From: Albimonas sp041685625
GTDB lineage: Bacteria > Pseudomonadota > Alphaproteobacteria > Rhodobacterales > Rhodobacteraceae
Assembly (NCBI GenBank): GCA_041685625.1
Contig: JAWLFJ010000187.1
Coordinates: 1 to 5,335 of the forward strand
Reading direction: 5' to 3'
Length of the DNA: 5,335 nt
Shown here one piece after another: positions 1 through 5,234 of this stretch. The notes under the pieces are model-generated. The model was not told the DNA's origin. It saw only the letters and a list, made by a program, of their open reading frames with translations, and ran no database searches. Within the stretch, counting starts at the first letter, position 1. Each line of letters starts with the position of its first letter. The position numbers and the translations under genes were made by a program.

Positions 1-187
1 CGATACCACTACGACGGCCACGCCCAGCTCCGGGGCCATCTCGCGGACTTCCTCGCGGCCTACGACTTCGCCCGGAGACCGAAGACGCTCGGCGGGCTCA
101 CCCCCTACGAGTTCATCTGCAAGGCATGGACACCCGAACCCGAGAGATTCAGGCTCGATCCCATCCATCAAATGCCGGGACTGAACA
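1..187 (+). mobile_element. Right end of an IS481-family insertion sequence (partial)
   Basis: The element is inferred to end at 187. The last bases, read on the minus strand from 187, are TGTTCAGTCCCGGCATTT, which begins with TGT as IS481-family terminal inverted repeats do. In the coding direction this repeat encodes the final QMPGLNT of the transposase. The left end and its matching repeat are outside the window, so the boundary rests on the terminal TGT, the position of the stop codon and the adjacent CTAG target. Confidence 0.7.
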
Positions 188-192
188 CCTAG
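1..192 (+). CDS. IS481-family transposase, C-terminal end (partial)
   Basis: The frame is open from the first base and encodes 63 residues before a TAG stop at 190-192. It reads RYHYDGHAQLRGHLADF, then a block with AYDFARRPKTLGGLTPYEF, and ends DPIHQMPGLNT. This is the characteristic tail of IS481-family DDE transposases (rve integrase core), where the K-T-L-x-G-L-T-P-Y-E-F-I-C-K block follows the catalytic glutamate, which lies outside the window. The product would cut and join the ends of its own element. No frameshift is visible in this part. The last sense codon straddles the element end and the stop appears to lie in target DNA (see findings). Whether the whole gene is intact cannot be seen. 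Confidence 0.9.
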   Translation, partial: RYHYDGHAQLRGHLADFLAAYDFARRPKTLGGLTPYEFICKAWTPEPERFRLDPIHQMPGLNT

Positions 193-193
193 A
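188..193. repeat. Candidate IS481 target-site duplication, CCTAGA
   Basis: The six bases directly outside the inferred IS481 end are CCTAGA. IS481-family elements are known to prefer an NCTAGN target and to duplicate it. Only one copy is visible; the partner would flank the left end of the element, outside the window. The palindromic CTAG supplies a TAG stop on both strands: for the IS481 transposase on plus (190-192) and for the interrupted IS5 frame on minus (191-189). Confidence 0.55.
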
Positions 194-376
194 CCTTCTC
201 GACAAAGGGGAAGCGGGCGCGGAGCGCTTCAGCACGCCCTTGGGGCCGTCGCGGTCCTGCAGCTCGGCCGCGTGAACCTCGACGGCGAGCAGTCGGCCGT
301 CGGTGTCGGTCAGGACGTGGCGCTTGCGTCCGTGGATCTTCCTTCCGGCGTCGTAGCCTCTGAATCCCGCCTGTGT
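193..376 (-). pseudogene. IS5-family transposase fragment, frameshifted and truncated
   Basis: Read on the minus strand from about 376, one frame gives GFRGYDAGRKIHGRKRHVL, then TDTDGRLLAVEVHAAELQDR and DGPKGVLK. This is the first-aspartate region of the IS5-family DDE transposase. At about 228 the frame breaks: the sequence continues as ALRARFPFVEKV only in another frame, as expected from loss of one G in an original AAGGCGCTC. The piece then ends at the inferred IS481 junction, just before the second catalytic aspartate (usual F-A-D-S-G-Y). Upstream of 376 the expected D-S-Q-S-V-K-T-type segment is not clear in any frame. The fragment is non-functional. Confidence 0.75.
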
Positions 377-646
377 GGATGCCCTCTGTCGTGCAAGCGG
401 TTTTCGAACGATTCGAGCGCATGATCGGGTGCTTGCACGTGTCAGGCCTGCCGAGTGCGGCGCCGAACCTGGCCGCGGGCCGGTATGGCGATCCGGGGAT
501 CAGGAGCGGATCACTTCGACGAGCTCTTTGGCTCCGGAGATTCACCTGCCTTCCCTGACCCGGATCCGGTCGATCATCCGGCCCTGCCGTTCGGCGACCT
601 CCTCAGACGCTCGACGGACCGGGGGACCCGCGATCCCTATCTCCGA
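377..646. other. Unassigned 270-base spacer between IS5 and IS110 remnants
   Basis: No gene is recognisable here on either strand. Short open frames exist on both strands, but none shows a familiar motif, hydrophobic segment or convincing ribosome site. The part nearest 377 may hold badly decayed IS5 N-terminal sequence. The part nearest 646 should include the non-coding end of the IS110 element, which in that family usually lacks terminal inverted repeats and is hard to delimit by eye. Confidence 0.4.
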
Positions 647-1085
647 TCACGCCGCCTGTGCCGCCGGATTCCGGTATTGTTCCTGCCTGGACGCCATGGC
701 CCGCAGGCCTCGCGCCATCTTGTCGGCCGGCGCGATGGCGACGAGCATCCGTGGCTTTCGCGCCGGCATGCGGGCGAGCCGAGAGCCCTCCGGCGCGCCC
801 TTGCGCGCCGCCGCACGCACGACCGCCATCGCGCCGACGATCAGCAGGCGCCGGATGTCGCGCCGGCCAATCCCGGACACCCGGCCCGGACGCGAGTTTC
901 CTCCGGTGGAATGCCGTCGGGGGACGAGCCCGAGCCGGGCTGCGAAGTCACGGCCGCGGCGGACGGTCGTCGACGGAGGCGCAAGGCTTTCGATCGCCAG
1001 CGCCGTGATCGGTCCGACGCCGGGCATGGTCTGCAATCGGCGGGTCGTCTCGCCCGCCTGCGCGCTGGCCTTGAGCCGGCGCTCG
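647..1085 (-). pseudogene. IS110-family transposase, C-terminal part only
   Basis: On the minus strand an open frame from about 1085 to the stop at 647-649 carries the Transposase_20 (IS116/IS110/IS902) domain. It reads ERRLKASAQAGETTRRLQ, then TMPGVGPITALAIESL, RRGRDFAARLGLVPRRHSTG, IGRRDIRRLLIVGAMAVV and a late KMARGLRAM block. The P-G-V-G-P turn and the R-R-H-S-T-G-G serine motif are diagnostic; the serine belongs to the DEDD transposase C-terminal domain. The natural stop seems preserved (ending NPAAQAA). The N-terminal RuvC-like DEDD half is absent: upstream of about 1085 the sequence belongs to a phosphoribosyltransferase on the other strand. The same frame stays open to 1246 only by chance. 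It cannot encode an active enzyme. Confidence 0.85.
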
Positions 1086-1360
1086 TTCGAGCCCGACGTT
1101 GTGGCGTGGGGGGGCCTGCCGACGCCGGGCCTGCAGCTGGCCCGCGTCATGGCCCGCAGGCTGGGGCACGCGTGGTCCGCGCCGCTCGGGACGTCGCGGA
1201 AGCTCTGGTACGACGACGCGCTCTGGACGCCGCTCGGCTCCATCACTTTCGGCCGAGACGGAGAGGCGGTTGTATCTCGACCCGCGACTGGCCCCCGCTT
1301 TGGCGAGGCGGAACGTGGCGTTGGTGGACGACGTGATCAGCACCGGCGCTTCGTCTGCGC
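1086..1360 (+). pseudogene. Phosphoribosyltransferase fragment, 5'-truncated and frameshifted
   Basis: From 1086 one frame reads FEPDVVAWGGLPTPGLQLAR, then ARRLGHAWSAPLGTSRKLWY and DDALWTPLGSIT. At about 1250 the match moves to another frame: TERRLYLDPRLAPALARRN, followed by VALVDDVISTGAS at 1315-1353. That last block is the PRPP-binding loop of type I phosphoribosyltransferases, two acidic residues followed by S-T-G. The G-L-P-T-x-G-L and G-T-S-R-K-x-W-Y blocks fit a family related to purine or pyrimidine salvage enzymes, which join a free base to PRPP. The N-terminus is replaced by IS110 sequence. After about 1360 the expected helix following the loop is not recognisable in any frame, and 1361-1502 holds nothing I can name. 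It converges on the amidohydrolase. The true substrate is unknown. Confidence 0.7.
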
Positions 1361-1502
1361 AGGGCGGGAGCTGCCGCCCGGGCCTGGCGCGGGGTTCGCG
1401 AGGCCGAGACGCCGCCTGCGATCCGTCCCCTCCGCTCGACCTTTCGTCTCGCGATCGGCCGGCGACGGCCCTCTCGAGGACCCCGCCGGCTCCGCGATCG
1501 TC

Positions 1503-2924
1503 TCAGTGCTGACCGCAGGGGCATGCGGACATCCGGGCCACGCCGCCGACCGAGCGCATCAGCCCTCCCAGCCGATCCGTTCGCGCCTTCACAGCCCCCA
1601 GCGCCTCGGGCAGGTCGATGCCGATCACCTGCCGGTCGCGCATCACCACCCGCCCTCGCACCACCGAGTGGGTCACGTCGGTCGGTCTCGCGTACCAGAC
1701 CAGCGAGGCCGGCTCGGCGAAGAAGGGCTGCAGATGCGGCCGGTCGAGGTCCACGAGGATCAGATCCGCCTCGCGCCCTGCGGTCAGACGGCCGATCCGC
1801 TCGTCGAGGCCGATGGCGGCGGCGGCGCCGGCGGTGGCCATCTCCAGCGCCTCCAGGCTGGTCATGGCGCGGTGGTCGCCCGCCTCGGTGCGCAGCTGGC
1901 CGGCGGCGGTGCGCATCCCCTCCCACGGATCGTTGAGCAGCCAGTCCGAGGCCAACCCCACCCGCACACCCGCCGCCCGCAGCGCCCCCAACGGCGCACG
2001 GACGCCGCGACGCGGGTAGATGCAGGCGGCATGGGCGTTCGCGGCGCCGGTCTCGGCCACGGCGCGGATGTCGTCGGGGCCGGCGAAGCTCAGGTGCGCC
2101 AGGACCCAGTCGGGACCGAGCACTCCGATCCGCGCCAGCCATTCCGCCGGTCCGCAGCCGTGCCAGGCCCGGATCGCGTCGACCTCGGTCCGCGACTGGG
2201 CCGCGTGGCAGTGCAGCCCGAGGCCGCGGTAGCGGGCTTCGGCCGTCGCCTCGCGGTGCAGACCTTCGGCGCAGGTGTCGACGGCGTGCGGGCCGATGCG
2301 GGCGGTGACCAGACCCTCGCCCGCCCCGTGCCAACGCTCCGCCACATCGAGTCCGGCGCGCAGGCTGCGCTCGCCGAGGCGCGGGTCGCGGCTCCAGTCG
2401 CCGTCGGCGAGGCGAGACTTGTCGACGTCGACGATCTCCGAGGCCAGCTGCATGCGCATGCCGGTGGCCAGCGCGGCCTCGGCCATGGCGTCGGGGCAGT
2501 ACCAGAAGTCGTTCAGGGTGGTGTAGCCCGCCAGGATCATCTCGGCCGTGCCCAGCCGCGCCAGCACCGCCCAATCCTCGGGCGACAGCACGCCTTCGCC
2601 GCGGAAGGCCACGGAATAGAGGGCTCTCGCGCCGGCGCCGTCGTCGGTCTGGCTGCGGAACACGGTCGAGGCGGTGTGGCAATGGCTGTTGACGAAGCCG
2701 GGCAGGGCGGCCTTGCCGGCGCCGTCCAGCCGTTCCGCGGGGGCCCAGGCGCCGGCGGGCCGCGCAGGTCCGGCGTAGGCCACCCGGCCGTCGCGCACGG
2801 CGATCTCGGCGCCGGCGATGACGTCGTGAACGCCGTCCAGCGGCAGCAGCACCTCTGCGGTGACCAGCAGATCCACCGCTTCAGGTGAAGCGGGCTCGGA
2901 GTGGTCGGGCGCGGCGTCGGTCAT
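1503..2924 (-). CDS. Amidohydrolase of the TRZ/ATZ-deaminase type (COG0402)
   Basis: A 473-residue metal-dependent hydrolase, probably a cytosolic deaminase or dechlorinase-type enzyme acting on a purine, pyrimidine or triazine-like ring. The length fits the family (about 430-480). Visible landmarks are the N-terminal beta-sandwich start, metal motif GFVNSHCHT (His81, His83), GLHCHAAQS (His240), VLAHLSF (His277) and GLASDWLLND (Asp327), then READLILVDL of the closing beta-sandwich. The residue three after His240 is Gln243, where MtaD- and guanine-deaminase-like members have a catalytic Glu. The ATG at 2924 is preferred because a GAGG lies 9 bases upstream (2937-2934) and the protein then starts just before the conserved fold; the frame is also open to an ATG at 3005. 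The reading frame is clean throughout, in contrast to its neighbours. The substrate cannot be named from sequence alone. Confidence 0.88.
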   Translation of the reverse strand: MTDAAPDHSEPASPEAVDLLVTAEVLLPLDGVHDVIAGAEIAVRDGRVAYAGPARPAGAWAPAERLDGAGKAALPGFVNSHCHTASTVFRSQTDDGAGARALYSVAFRGEGVLSPEDWAVLARLGTAEMILAGYTTLNDFWYCPDAMAEAALATGMRMQLASEIVDVDKSRLADGDWSRDPRLGERSLRAGLDVAERWHGAGEGLVTARIGPHAVDTCAEGLHREATAEARYRGLGLHCHAAQSRTEVDAIRAWHGCGPAEWLARIGVLGPDWVLAHLSFAGPDDIRAVAETGAANAHAACIYPRRGVRAPLGALRAAGVRVGLASDWLLNDPWEGMRTAAGQLRTEAGDHRAMTSLEALEMATAGAAAAIGLDERIGRLTAGREADLILVDLDRPHLQPFFAEPASLVWYARPTDVTHSVVRGRVVMRDRQVIGIDLPEALGAVKARTDRLGGLMRSVGGVARMSACPCGQH

Positions 2925-3011
2925 CGGGGAGAGCCTCGGGAGGGCGGCGAGACGGACGCAGGCTTGCACGCCGACCGTCGTCGCACAAGCGACGTGCACT
3001 TCCATACTTGA

Positions 3012-3148
3012 GCCGATCGAGAGGCGGGCGGCCGGCTCGCCGAGTTCGTCGCCTGCCTCGACTCCCCGCGCCTGGCCTACGTCACCGTCGCCGGGATCGG
3101 CCTCGCAATCACGCCCGCCGTGACGACTGGCGGAGGGCGAAGCGATGA
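3012..3148 (+). pseudogene. Membrane-anchored tail of a phage lysis-type protein (remnant)
   Basis: From 3012 one frame reads GGRLAEFVACLDSPRLAY followed by a hydrophobic VTVAGIGLAIT. The frame then appears broken at about 3108: a neighbouring frame gives ARRDDWRRAKR and a TGA at 3146-3148. Joined by a one-base correction, this is a single transmembrane segment followed by a positively charged tail. The corrected stop would overlap the next gene's ATG as ATGA (3145-3148). Position and topology suggest the C-terminus of an endolysin or holin-like gene sitting directly ahead of spanins. No catalytic domain is visible, because the sequence further upstream is the promoter side of the amidohydrolase. 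The reconstruction and the role are inference. Confidence 0.4.
3132..3136 (+). promoter_or_regulatory. Shine-Dalgarno GGAGG for the i-spanin-like gene
   Basis: GGAGG lies 8 bases before the ATG at 3145. Together with the ATGA overlap it supports 3145 as the original start of the downstream lysis gene and indicates translational coupling with the upstream gene. Confidence 0.5.
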
Positions 3149-3415
3149 TCCCCGCTCTCCTCGACGCGCTCGGCGACTCCCCGCCTCGCCCGGCGCGCCC
3201 TCGCCCTCGCGGCCGCGGCGCCCGCCGTCCTCCTCTTCGTGCTTTCGCTCCGGCGGGCCGGCGAGCGCGCCGGCCGCGCCGCCGAGCGCCCCGCCCGGCC
3301 GGAGACCGTCCATGACGTGCAGCGCCGCATGCTCGACGCCGCGGCGCGTCGGCCTCGTGAACGCGACGCTCTGGCTGAGCGCTTGCGCGCGGGTCGGCTC
3401 CGAGCCGGGGCCCGT
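3145..3415 (+). pseudogene. i-spanin (Rz-like) gene, copy 1, frameshifted
   Basis: The start ATG gives MIPALLDALGDS. Within about 20 bases the coding signal moves to another frame: RLARRALALAAAAPAVLLFV and LSLRRAGERAGRAAER (membrane segment about 3197-3250), then ETVHDVQRRMLDAAARRPRE and RDALAERLRAGR. A short N-terminal region, one membrane helix and a charged alpha-helical periplasmic part are the layout of phage inner-membrane spanins, which bridge to an outer-membrane lipoprotein partner during lysis. The early frameshift at about 3165-3180 would prevent normal translation. Its second half overlaps the o-spanin-like gene in another frame, as in Rz/Rz1. I assign the family from architecture and remembered alphaproteobacterial phage proteins; it could instead be an unrelated small phage membrane protein. 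Confidence 0.5.
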
Positions 3416-3583
3416 GTGCCCGCCGTGTCCGAGCACTCGTCGGCGTTCAAGGCGCGGGCGGCCGAAGAACTGGCCCTGCTGCCGGAGGACCCGTCGATCG
3501 CGGAGATGCTGAGCGGCCATGCTGTCGTCGGAGATCGGCTCCGCGCCTGCCGAGAGACGGTGTCGACCGGCAGGCGTGGGTGA
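3312..3583 (+). pseudogene. o-spanin (Rz1-like) lipoprotein gene, copy 1, embedded and frameshifted
   Basis: From ATG 3312, inside the i-spanin-like gene and in the +1 frame relative to it, the sequence reads MTCSAACSTPRRVGLVNATL, then WLSACARVGSEPGPVCPP. L-S-A-C is a consensus lipobox; Cys25 (3384-3386) would be lipidated. At about 3425 the frame breaks: one base back, the expected periplasmic domain continues as VSEHSSAFKARAAEELALLP, then EDPSIAEMLSGHAVV and RLRACRE to a TGA at 3581-3583. The rejoined product would be a short lipoprotein with a C-P-P-proximal linker, a helical domain and a late cysteine, typical of alphaproteobacterial phage Rz1-like proteins. As it stands, the domain is in frame with the i-spanin coding region instead. 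Confidence 0.5.
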
Positions 3584-3613
3584 GCGTCAACCGGCGGCGA
3601 CAGGCGGGTTTTC

Positions 3614-4009
3614 TTGGACTTGGTTCTTGAACGAGAAAGCCGTCCCGAAGGCCAATACGAAGAGATCCCGGCTTTCCCGATGGACCCTCCAGCGCCGCGG
3701 ATTCCCCAAGGCTTGAATTCCAGCTATTTCAGGAATGCGGATGTCGTTCTCGTCACCACGGCCATCTCGTCCCTGTTCCTCGTCATCGGTGCGGCGGAGC
3801 CGCGCGCCGCACGCGTGCGTCTGCCGTGAAGCGTGATCCTCGCGGTGCCCGGCGTGCTGATCGCTGCAGGGGCGATCTTCTTCCTGCGGAGGGAACTGAC
3901 CGACGCGCTCAACCCCGTGGCCGAGGCGATCCTGGGGCTGCCGATCCGGTCAAACGCCTTCCTTCAGGTGTTCCTGCCGACGCCGCTGTTCCAGGCGACG
4001 CCGCCATGA
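3614..4009 (+). pseudogene. Membrane-protein-like frame interrupted by an in-frame TGA
   Basis: From a TTG at 3614 a frame reads LDLVLERESRPEGQYEEIPA, then a proline-rich stretch and NSSYFRNADVVLVTTAISSL continuing FLVIGAAE, to a TGA at 3827-3829. The same frame resumes as SVILAVPGVLIAAGAIFFLR, then RELTDALNPVAEAILGLP, and ends at a second TGA, 4007-4009. Two hydrophobic segments on either side of a single stop suggest one gene broken by a nonsense mutation. There is no good ribosome site at 3614, so the true start may be lost. I do not recognise the family. Because it sits between two spanin cassettes it could be holin-related, but no motif proves this, and chance openness in GC-rich DNA is a real alternative. 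Confidence 0.3.
3789..3812. repeat. Perfect 8-bp inverted repeat with 8-base loop
   Basis: GTGCGGCG at 3789-3796 is matched exactly by CGCCGCAC at 3805-3812. It would form a strong hairpin just before the TGA at 3827. No T-run follows, so it is not a classical terminator. In DNA this rich in G and C such a stem may be accidental. Confidence 0.4.
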
Positions 4010-4160
4010 ACCTGCGCGGGATGCTCGGCGACTGGCCGAGCAGCTCGAGACCGTGGAGCCGACCGATGGCGCACGACGACGAATGCTTGCCGCGGCGCGT
4101 CGCTCTCGCAACGATCTTGCTGACCGGCTGCGTGACGGTCGGGTCGCGTGGAGCGGGCTC
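4005..4160 (+). pseudogene. i-spanin (Rz-like) periplasmic segment, copy 2
   Basis: A frame from about 4005 reads HEPARDARRLAEQLETVEP, then TDGARRRMLAAARRSRNDLA and DRLRDGR. This aligns with ETVHDVQRRMLDAAARRPRE and RDALAERLRAGR of the first cassette. The membrane helix expected ahead of it is not present in this frame; the upstream sequence belongs to a different hydrophobic frame. Copy 2 is therefore a headless remnant of the same kind of gene. Its continuation overlaps the o-spanin-like gene, as in copy 1. Confidence 0.45.
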
Positions 4161-4361
4161 GGGGCCTGTCCGCGCGTCTTCGAGGGCAGCGTGGAGTTCC
4201 ACGCGCGGGTGGCCGAGGACACGGCCCTGTTGCCGGAAGATGCGGCGACCGCGGAGATGCTGAGCGGCAGCCCGGTGACCCGGGGAGTGGACGCGGGCGC
4301 GCGGAAAGCGGCTGACGTGACGCCTTGGGACGACCATGCCCAGGGCTCGCGGAGCGAATAG
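4066..4361 (+). pseudogene. o-spanin (Rz1-like) lipoprotein gene, copy 2, frameshifted
   Basis: From ATG 4066, in the +1 frame relative to the overlapping i-spanin segment, the sequence reads MAHDDECLPRRVALATILL, then TGCVTVGSRGAGSGPV. L-T-G-C is a lipobox, with Cys22 at 4129-4131. At about 4165 the expected continuation lies one base back: ACPRVFEGSVEFHARVAED, then TALLPEDAATAEMLSGSPVT, running to a TAG at 4359-4361. Over the 29 positions from EHSSAF to MLSG of copy 1, 19 residues are identical, so the two cassettes are related. The region after MLSG has diverged and the tail looks random. It is probably not expressed as a functional lipoprotein. Confidence 0.5.
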
Positions 4362-4733
4362 GCGAGGGCGTCGACATTATCGCGTCATTCGGCGAACCCG
4401 GCATGCCGCTCGTCAGCGGGGCGACGCAATCACGCGGCCGGCTGGCGCGCGGTGAGCGGATCCGCCGTCATGATTGAGGCGTGCTGGTCCGAACTTCGAG
4501 GCGCGACGCAGAAGCGACATGTTCGCACGCATGGATCGCCGGCGGATGCCGTTGCCGGGGCATAAGCCGACGGGGTCGGTCGGGGAGCATCCGTTTGACG
4601 ACCGGTCCACCGCGCTTGCGGATCGGGGCCATGGTTCGAAAGAGTCGATTTGCTCGCCCCCCTCGCCAAGCCATGCTCGTAACCTGCGGAAAGCCCTTCG
4701 GTCGACGAAGGTCGGCCGCCGTGAGGACGGGCA
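4362..4733. other. Unassigned 370-base region upstream of ureE
   Basis: No gene, RNA gene or recognisable mobile-element piece is apparent on either strand. A 10-bp palindrome GCGGATCCGC lies at 4456-4465, and a weak hairpin CCTTC/GAAGG with a 7-base loop at 4695-4711, just before the ureE ribosome site. The end of a ureC gene, which often precedes ureE, is not visible. A promoter for ureEF probably lies here, but I could not pick out convincing -35 and -10 elements. Confidence 0.4.
4723..4727 (+). promoter_or_regulatory. Shine-Dalgarno GAGGA for ureE
   Basis: GAGGA ends 6 bases before the ATG at 4734 and fixes this start over later candidates in the frame. Confidence 0.6.
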
Positions 4734-5234
4734 ATGCACGACGCCTTCACCACCGATGCCGAACGGGGGCGCGCGCCGCTTCGGCTCGAGCATGTGCTCG
4801 GACGAACGGGCGAGCCCCGCTGGCATGCCGTGGTTCACGAGGCCGAGGCCGAGGGACGGCTGGAGACGATCCGGATCGCTCGCGCCGACGCGCCGCGCCG
4901 ACGGATGCGCCTGACCACCGATCGCGGTCGCGACGTGGCCCTGGCGCTTCCGCGTGAGACGGCTCTGGAGGATGGCGCCGTGCTCTACGCGTCCGAGGCG
5001 CTCGTCGTCGTCGCCCATGTGGATGGCGGTCCGCGCCTCAGGCTGACGCCGCACGACGCCGCCTCGGCGCTGCGGCTGGGCTATTTCTGCGGCAATCTGC
5101 ATTGGAAGGCGAATTTCGACGGCGCGGCGGTCGAGGTGCACATGGACGCGCCGGAGGAAAGCTACCGCGCGCGTCTGCGTGACGCCGCAGCGCTCTGCGC
5201 CTTCGACGTCGAGCGGCTGGACGGCGAGGCGTGA
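4734..5234 (+). CDS. ureE: Urease accessory protein UreE (nickel metallochaperone)
   Basis: A 166-residue cytosolic protein that carries Ni(II) to the urease apoprotein with UreD, UreF and UreG. The UreE N-terminal beta domain is seen at about residues 55-95 (RMRLTTDRGRDVALALPRET, then ALEDGAVL). The metal-binding C-terminal domain follows, with LRLGYFCGNLHWKANFDG at about 113-130; His123 occupies the place of the conserved nickel-binding histidine of the usual G-N-x-H motif. There is no His-rich tail, as in many alphaproteobacterial forms. The first 50 residues precede the classical domain and look family-specific. The stop overlaps the ureF start by four bases, indicating translational coupling. 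It is the first recognisable urease gene after decayed phage DNA; structural ureABC are not seen upstream. Confidence 0.88.
   Translation: MHDAFTTDAERGRAPLRLEHVLGRTGEPRWHAVVHEAEAEGRLETIRIARADAPRRRMRLTTDRGRDVALALPRETALEDGAVLYASEALVVVAHVDGGPRLRLTPHDAASALRLGYFCGNLHWKANFDGAAVEVHMDAPEESYRARLRDAAALCAFDVERLDGEA

Noticed and set aside
377..545. Upstream part of a minus-strand frame reaching 545 ahead of the IS5 fragment
   Set aside because: I could not match it to the IS5 N-terminal region or to any other protein, so it is left unassigned.
1086..1246. Upstream extension of the IS110 frame to an ATG at 1246
   Set aside because: These bases clearly encode phosphoribosyltransferase blocks on the plus strand; the minus-strand translation here has no transposase features.
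1243..2682. A 479-codon open frame on the minus strand, overlapping the amidohydrolase in another frame
   Set aside because: It is extremely Arg-rich, without motifs or a ribosome site, and shadows the well-supported amidohydrolase.
375..2888. An 837-codon open frame on the plus strand
   Set aside because: It crosses the IS110 remnant, part of the phosphoribosyltransferase remnant and most of the amidohydrolase antisense. The composition is Arg/Gly/Ala/Pro-rich and motif-free over most of its length; it is open because of high GC and the codon pattern of the opposite-strand gene.
3077..3520. Open frames on the minus strand across the first spanin cassette
   Set aside because: They are Arg/Gly-rich without motifs, while the plus strand shows a membrane helix, a lipobox and a ribosome site.
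3909..4404. Open frames on the minus strand across the second spanin cassette
   Set aside because: They mirror the plus-strand repeat and have no independent start signal or motif.
4625..4650. GGTTCGAAA, resembling a tRNA T-loop
   Set aside because: No acceptor, D or anticodon stem can be paired around it.
4695..4711. Hairpin CCTTC/GAAGG before ureE as a terminator or attenuator
   Set aside because: The 5-bp stem is weak and no T-run follows; it is noted only in the spacer entry.
4413..5141. A 242-codon minus-strand frame opposite ureE
   Set aside because: Half of it is antisense to ureE, and the remainder shows no recognisable domain.
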